Positions 25,984-35,483 of a stretch of 64,000 nt of DNA are shown one piece after another; position 1 is the stretch's first letter; the number at the start of each line of letters is the position of its first letter. The position numbers and the translations under genes are program-made. The notes under the pieces are model-generated. The model saw nothing but the letters and a program-made list of their open reading frames with translations, made no database searches and was not told where the DNA came from. Origin of the DNA: Thermohalobaculum sp039821125 (GTDB taxonomy: Bacteria; Pseudomonadota; Alphaproteobacteria; Rhodobacterales; Rhodobacteraceae). The stretch spans positions 1 to 64,000 of the forward strand of contig JBCBOR010000017.1 of assembly GCA_039821125.1 (NCBI GenBank), read 5' to 3'.

Positions 25984-26913
25984 ATGGCGAAGCCGGTCAT
26001 TATCACCTGCGCCCCGACCGGCGGCATCCATACGCCGACGATGTCACCGCATCTTCCAATCACGCCGGACCAGATCGTCACTGCCAGCGTCGAGGCCGCA
26101 GAGGCCGGTGCCTCGGTCATTCACCTGCACGCCCGGGATCCCGAGACCGGCAAACCAGACCCGCGGGCTGAGACGTTCATGCAGTTCCTGCCGCGCATCC
26201 GGCAACAAACCGACGCGGTGGTGAATGTCTCGACCGGGGGCGGCCTTGGGATGACCCGGGAAGAACGCCTGCGTGCGGCGCTGACGGCCTCGCCCGAGAT
26301 GGCGTCGCTGAACGTCGGATCGCTGAACTTCGGGATCTTTCCGATGCTGGAGAAATACGACAACTGGCAGCACGCGTGGGAGCCGGCATTCCTCGAGATG
26401 ACCCGCGACTTCATCTTCCGCAACACTTTCGCTGATATCGAGTTCATCCTGAAGGAACTGGGCGAGGGCCACGGCACTCGGTTCGAGTTCGAGTGCTACG
26501 ACCTCGGCCATCTCTACAACCTCGCATGGTTCGTGGACAAAGGCATGGTGACGCCGCCCTTCTTCGTGCAGATGGTGTTCGGCGTGCTGGGCGGGGTCGG
26601 CGCTGATCTCGACAACCTGATGCACATGCACACCATCGCGAACAAGCTGTTCGGCGCGGACTATGAATGGTCAGTGCTGGCGGCGGGTCGCCATCAGATG
26701 CCGTTTGCGACCCAGGCCGCAATGCTGGGCGGAAACCTGCGGGTGGGGCTGGAGGACAGCCTGTTCATCGGCAAGGGCGCCTTGGCTACGTCGAACGCCC
26801 AGCAGGTGACCCGTATTCGCTCGATCATTGAAAATCTGGGACTGACCGTCGCCACACCCGCCGAGGCCCGTGCCCGCCTCGCCCTCAAGGGCGGCGACAA
26901 GGTCGCGTTCTGA
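25984..26913 (+). CDS. BKACE-family beta-keto acid cleavage enzyme (dehydrocarnitine type?)
   Basis: 309 residues, the DUF849/BKACE family. Zinc ligands in I-H-L-H-A-R-D (about 45-51), catalytic and CoA-site residues in V-N-V-S-T-G-G-G, and the C-terminal motif G-L-E-D-S-L-F. It condenses a beta-keto acid with acetyl-CoA to acetoacetate plus a new acyl-CoA. With the carnitine-dehydrogenase-like gene downstream, 3-dehydrocarnitine giving betainyl-CoA is the likely reaction. One nucleotide separates it from the SDR stop. Confidence 0.9.
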   Translation: MAKPVIITCAPTGGIHTPTMSPHLPITPDQIVTASVEAAEAGASVIHLHARDPETGKPDPRAETFMQFLPRIRQQTDAVVNVSTGGGLGMTREERLRAALTASPEMASLNVGSLNFGIFPMLEKYDNWQHAWEPAFLEMTRDFIFRNTFADIEFILKELGEGHGTRFEFECYDLGHLYNLAWFVDKGMVTPPFFVQMVFGVLGGVGADLDNLMHMHTIANKLFGADYEWSVLAAGRHQMPFATQAAMLGGNLRVGLEDSLFIGKGALATSNAQQVTRIRSIIENLGLTVATPAEARARLALKGGDKVAF

Positions 26914-26924
26914 GGGAGGAACTC

Positions 26925-28346
26925 ATGCAAACCAGCCTTCTGATCAATGGCGAGATGGTCGCTGGCGGCGGCGCGGCCCTACCGGTGGTCGATCCGGCGA
27001 CCGGGGAGACAGTGGCATCGGTCCCGGAGACCACGCCCGAACAGGTCGATGCCGCTGTGAGCGCAGCAACGACCGCGTTCGAGCACTTCTCTCGGACCGC
27101 TCCTGCCGAGCGCGCTGCGCTGTTGCTGGCGATTGCCGATGCGCTGGAGACGCATCAGGAAGAGTTGGCCGAACTCGAAAGCCTGGATTGCGGCAAGCCG
27201 TGGCCCTCGGCCCTGGACGACGAGATGCCGCTGACCATCGACACCTACCGGTTCATGGCAGGGGCGGCACGGACCATGACCGGATCGGCCGCGGGCGAAT
27301 ACGTCGCTGATCACACCAGCATGATCCGCCGCGATCCGGTCGGCCCCGTGGCCGCGATCGCGCCGTGGAACTATCCGCTGATGATGGCGGCGTGGAAACT
27401 TGCAGCACCCCTGGCGGCGGGCTGCACGGTGGTGCTGAAACCCTCCGAGATCACACCGCTGTCGACCCTGCGGATGGGCGAGATCCTGAACGATATCGTG
27501 CCCAAGGGCGTCGTCAACATCGTGCATGGCGGCGGTCCGACCATCGGCGACCGGCTGATCAATCATCCCGACGTCGAGGCCATCACGGTGACAGGCTCCC
27601 CGGCCACCGGAATGGCGGCAATGCGCGCCGCCTCGCAGCAAATCAGACACGTGCATCTCGAGCTGGGCGGCAAGGCCCCGGTGATCGTGTTCGACGATGC
27701 CGATCTTGATGCGGTGGTCGAGACGGTCCGGGGCGGATCATACTTCAATGCCGGGCAGGATTGCGCTCAGCCGTGCCGGATCATGGTGGCCGACACGGTC
27801 TATGACCGCGTTGTGGCCGACATCGCCTCGGCGGTTGGATCGATCAAGATCGGAGCGCCTCGAGAGAACGGCATCGAAATGGGCCCGATCATCTCCGCGG
27901 CCCAGCGCGATCGGGTTGCCGGCTTCGTGGATCGGGCCTCCGGCATGGCCGAGGTCGCAACGGGCGGCAGCTCTGTGGATCGCCCCGGCTTCTTCTACCG
28001 CCCGACGGTCGTGGCCAATGTCGACAATGATGCCGAGATTGCCACAGACGAAGTGTTTGGCCCGGTTGTCACCATATCCCGCTTTTCCGAGACCGAGGAT
28101 GCGATCCGCTGGGCGAACACGTCCCGATACGGGTTGGCTTCGTCTGTCTGGACCCGGGATGTGGGCCGGGCCATGGCTGTCTCTTCGCGCCTGAGATACG
28201 GGTTCACCTGGGTGAACACGCATGGCGTCGGCACGCCCGAGATGCCGTGGGCGGCCATGAAAGGTTCGGGCACGGGCTGCGATATGTCGGTCTATGCCTT
28301 GGAGGCCTACACCTCGATCCGCCACGTCATGGTCGCGCATGGCTGA
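26925..28346 (+). CDS. Aldehyde dehydrogenase (aminobutyraldehyde/betaine-aldehyde group)
   Basis: 473 residues, full length. NAD site P-W-N-Y-P-L, catalytic Glu in E-L-G-G-K-A-P and catalytic Cys in G-Q-D-C-A-Q-P-C-R, closest by eye to PatD-type gamma-aminobutyraldehyde dehydrogenase. A good G-G-A-G-G-A ribosome site precedes ATG 26925. Candidates: malic semialdehyde (if the Rieske protein is carnitine monooxygenase), trimethylaminobutyraldehyde, or betaine aldehyde. The sequence does not decide among them. Confidence 0.9.
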   Translation: MQTSLLINGEMVAGGGAALPVVDPATGETVASVPETTPEQVDAAVSAATTAFEHFSRTAPAERAALLLAIADALETHQEELAELESLDCGKPWPSALDDEMPLTIDTYRFMAGAARTMTGSAAGEYVADHTSMIRRDPVGPVAAIAPWNYPLMMAAWKLAAPLAAGCTVVLKPSEITPLSTLRMGEILNDIVPKGVVNIVHGGGPTIGDRLINHPDVEAITVTGSPATGMAAMRAASQQIRHVHLELGGKAPVIVFDDADLDAVVETVRGGSYFNAGQDCAQPCRIMVADTVYDRVVADIASAVGSIKIGAPRENGIEMGPIISAAQRDRVAGFVDRASGMAEVATGGSSVDRPGFFYRPTVVANVDNDAEIATDEVFGPVVTISRFSETEDAIRWANTSRYGLASSVWTRDVGRAMAVSSRLRYGFTWVNTHGVGTPEMPWAAMKGSGTGCDMSVYALEAYTSIRHVMVAHG

Positions 28347-28391
28347 GAGGCTGCATAGGTATTTCTGGCAAGATGAAGGGGGACGGCGGTG

Positions 28392-29123
28392 ATGAGGCTG
28401 TCTGCGAAACGGGCTGTCGTCACCGGCGGGCGGCAGGGCATCGGGCGCGCCATTGTCGAGGCGTTCCTGTCCGAGGGCGCCGAGGTCATCACCTGTGGCC
28501 GCGGCACAGCCGAGGTGCCCGGGGCCGCGTGGGTCAGGGCAGACGTGTCCGACCCGGCTCAGGCGGCTGCACTGATCGAAAGCGCGGGGCCGTTTGATAT
28601 CCTTGTCAACAATGCAGGCGTGCAGGTCGAAAAGTCCGTGGCGGACTCGACCGATGCCGATTGGGATCTGGTTGTCGGTGCAAATTGCCGGGGCGTGTTC
28701 AATTGTTGCCGCGCCGCGATCCCCGCGCTGCGGCCCGGCGGTTCGATCATCAATATCGGCTCGATCTCGGGCCATGTCGCAGACCCGTGCATGGCGCTCT
28801 ACAATGCGTCCAAAGCCTTCGTGCATGGGCTCACACGCTCGATTGCCGTCGATCACGGGCCGCACCTTCGGTGCAATGCGATCTGCCCGGGCTGGATCGA
28901 AACCGGGATGCTCGAGGCAGGCTTCGACCTGGCGCGCAGCCCCGATGCCGCGCGTAAGGACGCCATCGCCCGCCACCCCGTGCGGCGCTTCGGGCAGCCA
29001 GAGGACATTGCCGCGATGGCGGTCTGGCTTGCCTCGGACGAGGCCGGGTTCGCGACCGGCCAGATGTTCACGGTCGATGGCGGCATGACGGCGTCCTCCC
29101 CTCTCAACCCGGGACTGTTCTGA
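28392..29123 (+). CDS. Short-chain dehydrogenase/reductase
   Basis: 243 residues from ATG 28392; a GTG codon immediately upstream (28389) is also in frame. T-G-G-R-Q-G-I-G cofactor loop, N-N-A-G, catalytic S-I-S-G and Y-N-A-S-K. Its stop overlaps the start of the next gene (TGATG), so it is coupled to the carnitine-dehydrogenase-like gene. Second SDR of the cluster. It may handle the enantiomer or a different hydroxy intermediate. Confidence 0.9.
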   Translation: MRLSAKRAVVTGGRQGIGRAIVEAFLSEGAEVITCGRGTAEVPGAAWVRADVSDPAQAAALIESAGPFDILVNNAGVQVEKSVADSTDADWDLVVGANCRGVFNCCRAAIPALRPGGSIINIGSISGHVADPCMALYNASKAFVHGLTRSIAVDHGPHLRCNAICPGWIETGMLEAGFDLARSPDAARKDAIARHPVRRFGQPEDIAAMAVWLASDEAGFATGQMFTVDGGMTASSPLNPGLF

Positions 29124-30046
29124 TGTCAAAGACCTATGCCGTGATCGGCACCGGCGTGATCGGTGCCTCCTGGGCCGCGCTGTTCCTCGCCCATGGCCAC
29201 CCCGTGCGGGCATTCGATCCGGCCGACGGCGCCGAGGACCGGCTGCAGGGCTATATCGACGCCGCCTGGCCGGTGATGACCGAGCTCGGCCTGACCGGGA
29301 ACGGGACGCGGGGCGCGCTGACCTTTCATCATACGGCAGCCGAGGCCGTGGAGGGCGCCGCCTTCATTCAGGAAAGCGTGCCCGAGCGTCTTGCGATCAA
29401 GCAACAGATGTTCGGCGACATCGAACCTGCCATGGGCGCAGAGGCGATCGTGTCGTCCTCTGCCTCCGGTCTGACGCTGTCCCAGATGCAGGCGGGGTGG
29501 AGCGATCCCTCGCGCCTTGTGCTCGGGCATCCGTTCAACCCGCCACATCTGATCCCCCTGGTCGAGGTTATGGCCAACGAAGCGACAGCGCCCGGCGTGC
29601 TGGAGCGCACCGAGGCGATCTACGCCGCCCTTGGCAAAGTGACCATTCGCGTCTTGAAGGAAATCCCCGGCCATGTCGCGAACCGGCTGCAAGCGGCTTT
29701 GTGGCGAGAAGCGATCAGCATGGTAAGCGAGGGCGTGACAACGGTCGAGGATGTCGACAAGGCGATCTGGGCCGGCCCCGGCGTACGGTGGGCCGCCATG
29801 GGGCCGAACATGATCTGGCACCTCGCCGCCGGCCCAGGCGGGCTGAAGGCCTATATGGACCACTTCGCCGACAGCTTCCATGGCTGGTGGGACGACATGG
29901 GCGACCCGCGGCTGGACGAGGCGACCCGGAAGACGCTCTACGAGGGCGTGCTCGCCGCGGCGGGTGACCGCGATCAGGAAGCACTGGCCACTGATCGGGA
30001 TGCTCTGGTCGCCGCCATCTTGAAGGCGACCAAGCCGCTCCGCTGA
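29123..30046 (+). CDS. L-carnitine dehydrogenase-like 3-hydroxyacyl-CoA-dehydrogenase-family enzyme
   Basis: 307 residues. N-terminal NAD fold G-T-G-V-I-G-A-S-W (9-17), H-P-F-N-P-P segment and S-S-S-A-S-G-L around the active site, and a C-terminal helical domain with G-P-N-M-I-W-H-L-A-A-G-P-G-G. This matches carnitine 3-dehydrogenase and related gulonate/lambda-crystallin-type enzymes, with carnitine favoured by BKACE in the operon. It oxidises L-carnitine to 3-dehydrocarnitine. I see no thioesterase gene to release glycine betaine from betainyl-CoA. Confidence 0.82.
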   Translation: MSKTYAVIGTGVIGASWAALFLAHGHPVRAFDPADGAEDRLQGYIDAAWPVMTELGLTGNGTRGALTFHHTAAEAVEGAAFIQESVPERLAIKQQMFGDIEPAMGAEAIVSSSASGLTLSQMQAGWSDPSRLVLGHPFNPPHLIPLVEVMANEATAPGVLERTEAIYAALGKVTIRVLKEIPGHVANRLQAALWREAISMVSEGVTTVEDVDKAIWAGPGVRWAAMGPNMIWHLAAGPGGLKAYMDHFADSFHGWWDDMGDPRLDEATRKTLYEGVLAAAGDRDQEALATDRDALVAAILKATKPLR

Positions 30047-30132
30047 GCGTGAGATGCATCTGAGGGGCGCCCCCGGAGGTCATAGCGCACTTTCCGGTGG
30101 CCACACCCGCGCCAAACGGGCTAGGCAACGCC

Positions 30133-30888
30133 ATGCCCTTCGCCGATCATGTCTTTCGTCACGTCCCGGATCTCCGACCCTGCATCACGCCGCCGGATCA
30201 GTCCGAAATGCGCTTTGGCCTCGAGCGGTTCGCCGAACTTGATGCTCAGGCCGAAAGCGAGGGCTGGCCACCGGGCTGGCGCATGGAACACGACGACCGC
30301 GAGGCGAACCGCCGCACTGTCTTGGCGGGCCGCCTCGATCAGGATCTTTGGGTCTTTGCCTATGGCTCGCTGATCTGGGACCCTGCCGTTCAGGTCGAGG
30401 AATACCGTCTTGGCCGCCTGCCCGGGTGGCGGCGCAGCTTCTGCATGCGCATCGAGGGCGGGCGCGGCACGCGTGAGCAGCCTGGCCTGATGGCAGCGCT
30501 TGAAGAAGGCGGCCAATGCGATGGCGTGGTGTTCCGGATCCCGGCGGCTTTGGTCGATCAGGAGACCGAGTTCATGTGGCGCAGAGAAATGTTCTCGGGC
30601 ACCTATCGCCCGCTGTTCCGCACGGTCGAGACCCCGCAAGGCTCTGTCGAGGCGCTGGTCTTCGTGATGGATTGCGCCAACCATCGCTATGTCGAGAACA
30701 TGCAGAAGCGCGACGCGGCGGAGATCATCGCCAGCGCGGAGGGGCGGCTCGGGCCGAACTTCGACTATCTCGACTCGCTGGTGCGCCATCTCGGTGATCT
30801 CGGGATCAAGGACCCCGATATGGCCGCCTTGCATGCCCTCGCCGAAGAGAGGCGGGTGCACCTGCTTTCTGACAAACGCAAGGCCTAG
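30133..30888 (+). CDS. ChaC-like gamma-glutamylcyclotransferase
   Basis: 251 residues from ATG 30133 (the frame extends upstream to 30097, without a clear site). The V-F-A-Y-G-S-L-I-W-D-P loop is the ChaC substrate-binding motif, and a Glu-containing E-T-E-F-M-W-R-R-E-M segment follows. ChaC proteins cleave glutathione to 5-oxoproline and Cys-Gly. It lies 86 bp after the amine cluster and probably forms a separate unit. Confidence 0.85.
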   Translation: MPFADHVFRHVPDLRPCITPPDQSEMRFGLERFAELDAQAESEGWPPGWRMEHDDREANRRTVLAGRLDQDLWVFAYGSLIWDPAVQVEEYRLGRLPGWRRSFCMRIEGGRGTREQPGLMAALEEGGQCDGVVFRIPAALVDQETEFMWRREMFSGTYRPLFRTVETPQGSVEALVFVMDCANHRYVENMQKRDAAEIIASAEGRLGPNFDYLDSLVRHLGDLGIKDPDMAALHALAEERRVHLLSDKRKA

Positions 30889-31013
30889 CGGCGCGGGACA
30901 CGTCGCGGTGCCAGGGCTGACACAAGCCTGGCAGACAGCAATTTGCGCGATGTCACTGGACAGATGCCGCTTGGCGCACCATTTCCCCTCGCGGACAATG
31001 TTGGAGAACGCGG

Positions 31014-31871
31014 ATGATCACGATCCTGGATGGCGGGATGGGGCAGGAGTTGATGGCCCGGACCTCGGCGGCGCCCACGCCTCTTTGGTCGACTCGGGTC
31101 ATGCTGAACGAGCCTGAACTGGTGCGTGCGGTCCATGACGATTTCTTCGCGGCGGGCGCGATGGTGGCGACCACGAACACCTACGCCATTCATCACGACA
31201 GGCTGATCCCGGCGGGTCTGGACGATCAGTTCGAGACCCTGCACCGGACAGGATGCGAGATCGCCTGCGCTGCCCGCGACGCCGCCGGTCACGGGAAGGT
31301 GGCCGGAGCAATCGGCCCTCTGATCGGATCCTACAGGACAGGACCGCTGCCCGGCGATGCCGTCGCACGGTTCGACGAGATATGCCGCCTTCAGGCACCC
31401 CATGTCGACCTCTTCCTGATCGAGACCGTCTCGGCGATCGACCAGCTGAGGGCCACAGTGGCCGCGACATCCGGGCATGGCAAGCCTGTCTGGCTCGCCG
31501 TATCCGTGGCAGATCATGACGGCACAAAGTTGCGCTCGGGCGAGCCCCTGGAAGATGTGATGGACTGGATGGGCGGGGTCGACGCGTTGCTCATCAACTG
31601 CACGACGCCCGAGGCCGTAACCACCGCCGTTGATGTCATAAAGGGCATCGACATGCCTTTTGGCGCCTATGCCAACGGGTTCACCGAGATCTCTGAGAGT
31701 TTCGTGCAGGTCGGTGCGACGGTACGCGCACTCTCAGCACGCACAGATCTCACACCAGCGGCCTATGCCGCGTTTGCCGAGGCGTGGGCCAAGATGGGCG
31801 CAACGATCATCGGTGGCTGCTGTGAGGTGGGCCCAGCACACATCGCAGAAGTGGCGCGTCGCCTGACCTGA
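31014..31871 (+). CDS. Homocysteine S-methyltransferase-family protein
   Basis: 285 residues. Zinc ligands are Cys in L-I-N-C-T-T-P-E (about 190-197) and the C-terminal G-G-C-C-E-V pair; the N-terminal D-G-G-M-G-Q-E-L is typical. It transfers methyl from a methylated amine or sulfonium to homocysteine. Being near a betaine pathway makes betaine a candidate donor, but S-methylmethionine-type donors are equally compatible. Ribosome site GGAG precedes ATG 31014. Confidence 0.85.
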   Translation: MITILDGGMGQELMARTSAAPTPLWSTRVMLNEPELVRAVHDDFFAAGAMVATTNTYAIHHDRLIPAGLDDQFETLHRTGCEIACAARDAAGHGKVAGAIGPLIGSYRTGPLPGDAVARFDEICRLQAPHVDLFLIETVSAIDQLRATVAATSGHGKPVWLAVSVADHDGTKLRSGEPLEDVMDWMGGVDALLINCTTPEAVTTAVDVIKGIDMPFGAYANGFTEISESFVQVGATVRALSARTDLTPAAYAAFAEAWAKMGATIIGGCCEVGPAHIAEVARRLT

Positions 31872-31892
31872 AGCCGATCCGGTCAGACGAAC

Positions 31893-31917
31893 GGCACCGC
31901 GCATGTCACGCGGTGCC
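31893..31917. terminator. Bidirectional hairpin between convergent genes
   Basis: Perfect 9-bp stem GGCACCGCG / CGCGGTGCC around a 7-nt loop, between the methyltransferase (ends 31871) and mlaA (ends 31932). A short A-rich stretch follows on the + side. Probable terminator for both. Confidence 0.65.
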
Positions 31918-31931
31918 AAACCTGCATCAGA

Positions 31932-32693
31932 TCACTGCTGCTCGGGTGCATCGTCGAAAATGTCCGGCAGGTTGTCTGCCGGATCACCGCCGGCACCCGT
32001 TTGCGCCCGACGTCTCTGCAGATAGGCGGCGCGCAGGGTCACATAGCTGTCCTCGCTGTTGTAGAGAACCTCGTCGATCAGATCGGCGTTGCGCGTCCGC
32101 GCATCGACAAAGCCAAGCCCGGTGACAACAGGCCCCACGCCGTCCACCGCCGTCAGCGGACCGAGATATGTCAGCGGGCTGAAGGCCCGGTCGACAATGA
32201 AACCGGCGCTGTCGCGCATCGTGGTCGGCCCGATGATCGGCAGCACCAGATAACTGCCCTCGCCCACGCCGTAGCTGGCGAGCGTCAGGCCGAAATCCGT
32301 GTCGTCCTTGGCGATCCCGAACTCCGTCGCCGGGTCGAGCAATCCACCCATCCCCAGGATCGTGTTCAGCGTAAACCGCCCGAGCGTGTCCAGTGTCTCC
32401 TCGACATCGCCTTGCAACGCGTAGTTGATGAAATCGTTCGTCAGATCGATATGGCTCAGCCCGTTGGTGATCATGTGCTGGAACACCGTCGGCGTCACGA
32501 AGTCATAGCCCTGCGAGACCGGGCGTATGAAATACCGGTCGATGCGCACGTTGTTCGTGTGAGCGACCCGGCTGAAAGGTTCGTAATTGTCCGTTGCGGC
32601 CAACCCGTCCCGCGGCCCCGTCGAGGCACAGGCCGAGAGCACAAGTGCCATGACGAGCGCCGTTATAGTCTTGACGCCAAAGGAGGGTACCAT
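31932..32693 (-). CDS. mlaA: MlaA/VacJ-family outer-membrane lipoprotein
   Basis: 253 residues from ATG 32693 (AGGAG at -8); an upstream frame start is not used. Signal and lipobox L-S-A-C, then the MlaA body with N-Y-E-P-F-S-R, L-G-R-F-T-L-N-T, and the family pattern G-L-L-D-P-A. MlaA proteins extract phospholipid from, or deliver it to, the outer leaflet in complex with porins. The gene diverges from hpnN by 127 bp, suggesting a role with the hopanoid transport set. Confidence 0.92.
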   Translation of the reverse strand: MVPSFGVKTITALVMALVLSACASTGPRDGLAATDNYEPFSRVAHTNNVRIDRYFIRPVSQGYDFVTPTVFQHMITNGLSHIDLTNDFINYALQGDVEETLDTLGRFTLNTILGMGGLLDPATEFGIAKDDTDFGLTLASYGVGEGSYLVLPIIGPTTMRDSAGFIVDRAFSPLTYLGPLTAVDGVGPVVTGLGFVDARTRNADLIDEVLYNSEDSYVTLRAAYLQRRRAQTGAGGDPADNLPDIFDDAPEQQ

Positions 32694-32820
32694 CAGATGC
32701 TCCTGCAAGCAGGCTGCACGACGGCCTCTCCGCGGCGCAGCGATTTCTTTGCCCAACACGGCGTCAAGTTAGTGCGTTGCGGCGATTAATACCAGTGTCG
32801 AGCATCACAAGTGGGGCGCA

Positions 32821-35397
32821 ATGGGGAACAGACCTTCCGGCTCGGATCTGACCGCCGCAGACCGCGCTGTCGCTGCGATCATGGTCATGGCGTCGCGCCT
32901 TCCGTGGATTGTGATCGCGCTCGTTGTGGCTCTGGTTCTGGGATCAGGACTTGCCGCAACACGGCTGGGTGTCGATGCGGACAGCTCGAAGATGATCGCC
33001 GCGCATCTACCAGCCCAACAGCGTGCCCAGGCCCTGAACACGGCGTTTCCCTACCTGAAATCATCGGTCGCCATCGTCGTGCAATCCGGCAATGCGGATG
33101 CGGCCGACACCGTGGTCACCGAGATCGTGGACAGGCTGAACGCAGCCCCCGACTGGATCGCCTCGGTCTTCGCGCCTTCGGTCGATCCGTTCCTGGTCGC
33201 GCACGGCTTCATGTACCGAACGACCGAGGAGGTCGACCGCAACTTCACGCGATTGTCAAAGTCGGCGAACCTGCTGGCGCGGTTGCGGACCGACCCGACC
33301 ATCGAGACGTTCTTTGCCTCGCTCAATGAAGCGGCGATTCTGACCGAGCGGTCCGAGATCAGCGCCGATGCGCTCGACCGGCTCTATGCCGAGACAGCAG
33401 AGGTGCTCGAGGCGCGCAGGGCGGGAAAGGCCCGCGGGTTCGCCTGGACGTCGGTGCTCGAGGGCGAAGATGCGCTGAAGCGCGTGACCCGCGTGATCAC
33501 CGTTGTGCCAATTCTGGACCGCGCGCGCCTCAGCCCCGCCAAACCGGCGCTCGCGGTGATCGACGGGATCATCGCCGATCTGCCGCCGGATCTGGTGCGA
33601 CCCGTGCGCATCGGTGTGACCGGCGAGCCTGCCCTGCGTGCCGAGGAGATGGAGAGCGTCCTTGGCACCATCGCGCTGTCGCTGGCGCTGTCGCTGGTCT
33701 TTGTCGCGGTCATCCTTGCGGTCGGACTGCAATCGATCGGGCGGTCGCTGCTGGCGCTGGCATCGCTGATCGTCTCGCTTGTTATCACGACCGGGTTCGC
33801 CGCGCTGACAGTGGGACAGCTGAACCTAGTCTCGGTCGCCTTTGTCGTGCTGCTCGTCGGCCTTGGGATCGATTTCGCCATCCATGTGCTGGCGCATATC
33901 TGCGAGCAGCGCCGCCATGGCTCGCAACTGGATGACGCGATCACGCTGACAGGGCGGCGCACCGGTCTGGCGCTGGGGCTGAGTGCCGCGACGACGGCGC
34001 TGGCATTTCTCGCCTTCGCGTTCACGGATTTCGCTGGCATGAGCCAGCTTGGCCTGATCGGAGCCGCAGGTGTTCTGATCGCGTTCACGACAGCGATCAC
34101 GCTGATCCCGGCAGGGCTGGCGTTGCGTCCCGGCTTGGCGGGGCAACCCGGTGATGCGACTGTGGACCTGCCCCGCTTCGGGTTTCGCCCGGCGATCCCG
34201 ATGATCGTGATCGCGGTCGGGCTGGCGGCAATCCTGCCCGCCAGCCAGGTGCGCTTCGATGCCGACCCGATGGGCCTGCGCGACCCCGAGGCACCATCGG
34301 TCCGTACATTCCAGGCACTGGCGCTCGAGCCGGAGACAACGCCCTACCGCGCCAGTGTCGTCACCGAGACCGCGGCCGAGGCCCGTGACATGGCGCGCGC
34401 GCTCGAGGCGTCGGATTTCGTGGGCGCCGCCATCTCGATCAGCGATCTCGTGCCCGTCGAGCAAGAGCGCAAGCTCGACCTGCTCGATCTCGCGGCGCCG
34501 TCGATCGACCACGCGGTGGCAGGTCAGCCGACTGATCTGATCGATGAGCCCGAAAACGAGGCTGACGCGCTGAACTCGCTTTTCGAACGCCTCACGCCGG
34601 GAAGCCCTGGCTCGGAGCGTCTCAAAGCCGCCCTCAGTGCTTATCGCACGTCGCGGACGCCCGAGACCGACGCGGCGCTCGAGACCGATCTCTTTCTCTA
34701 CTTCAACCTGCTGGTTGACCGGCTCAGCGGCATGCTCGAGGCGGACATGGTCACCGCGCAGGATCTGCCGCGCCAGATGTATGACCGCTTCGTCTCGCCC
34801 ACAGGCGTGCACCGGGTCGAGGTCGTCCCGCAGGAGGATCTTGGGTTTTCCCCGGCGCTCGAGCGCTTCGTGACCGCCGTGACTGAGATCAGCGCAGAAG
34901 CCTCCGGCGGTCCTATCCAGCTTCAGGCCGCGGCCGATACCGTCAGCCGGTCAATCCTTCAGGCGGTTTTGATCGCGGCGCTCGCAACAGGGCTCCTCGG
35001 GTGGGTCGCCACACGGCGGCTGACGGACATGGTGGCCATCATGGTACCGCTCGGCTTCGCCGCCGTGATGACCGCCGGCATGAGCGTTCTGCTGAACATG
35101 CCCTTCAACTACGCCAATGTGATCGTGCTCCCGTTGCTGATCGGCATCGGTATTGACAGCGGGATCCACATCGCGATCCGAGAGCGCCGCGCGCCTGGCG
35201 CGGTCTTCACCACATCGACGCCGCGGGCCGTCATCGTCTCTGCCCTGACGACAATGGCCGCCTTCGGGACCCTGTCGCTCAGCGACCACCAGGGTACCGC
35301 CAGCATGGGCGTTCTGTTGGCTGTCGCCATGAGTGCCGCGATATTGTGTGTCCTTGCGCTCACACCTGCGATCATGCGGTGGCTGAAAAGTCACTAA
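32821..35397 (+). CDS. hpnN: RND/MMPL-family hopanoid transporter
   Basis: 858 residues, two MMPL/SSD-like halves each with a large periplasmic loop and five or six transmembrane helices. Core helices carry the G-L-G-I-D-F-A-I-H pattern (first half) and G-I-G-I-D-S-G-I-H (second half), expected for HpnN. HpnN moves hopanoids from inner to outer membrane in Rhodopseudomonas. First gene of the + strand hpnN-MlaC-hpnH run. Start ATG 32821 has only a weak ribosome site. Confidence 0.92.
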   Translation: MGNRPSGSDLTAADRAVAAIMVMASRLPWIVIALVVALVLGSGLAATRLGVDADSSKMIAAHLPAQQRAQALNTAFPYLKSSVAIVVQSGNADAADTVVTEIVDRLNAAPDWIASVFAPSVDPFLVAHGFMYRTTEEVDRNFTRLSKSANLLARLRTDPTIETFFASLNEAAILTERSEISADALDRLYAETAEVLEARRAGKARGFAWTSVLEGEDALKRVTRVITVVPILDRARLSPAKPALAVIDGIIADLPPDLVRPVRIGVTGEPALRAEEMESVLGTIALSLALSLVFVAVILAVGLQSIGRSLLALASLIVSLVITTGFAALTVGQLNLVSVAFVVLLVGLGIDFAIHVLAHICEQRRHGSQLDDAITLTGRRTGLALGLSAATTALAFLAFAFTDFAGMSQLGLIGAAGVLIAFTTAITLIPAGLALRPGLAGQPGDATVDLPRFGFRPAIPMIVIAVGLAAILPASQVRFDADPMGLRDPEAPSVRTFQALALEPETTPYRASVVTETAAEARDMARALEASDFVGAAISISDLVPVEQERKLDLLDLAAPSIDHAVAGQPTDLIDEPENEADALNSLFERLTPGSPGSERLKAALSAYRTSRTPETDAALETDLFLYFNLLVDRLSGMLEADMVTAQDLPRQMYDRFVSPTGVHRVEVVPQEDLGFSPALERFVTAVTEISAEASGGPIQLQAAADTVSRSILQAVLIAALATGLLGWVATRRLTDMVAIMVPLGFAAVMTAGMSVLLNMPFNYANVIVLPLLIGIGIDSGIHIAIRERRAPGAVFTTSTPRAVIVSALTTMAAFGTLSLSDHQGTASMGVLLAVAMSAAILCVLALTPAIMRWLKSH

Positions 35398-35483
35398 TCG
35401 GGTCACAAATTCGCAATCTCCTCGACGGAAACCGAGCAACCCGGCATTTTACCTGCACGAGGCAAGCAAAAAAAGGCAGGCAC

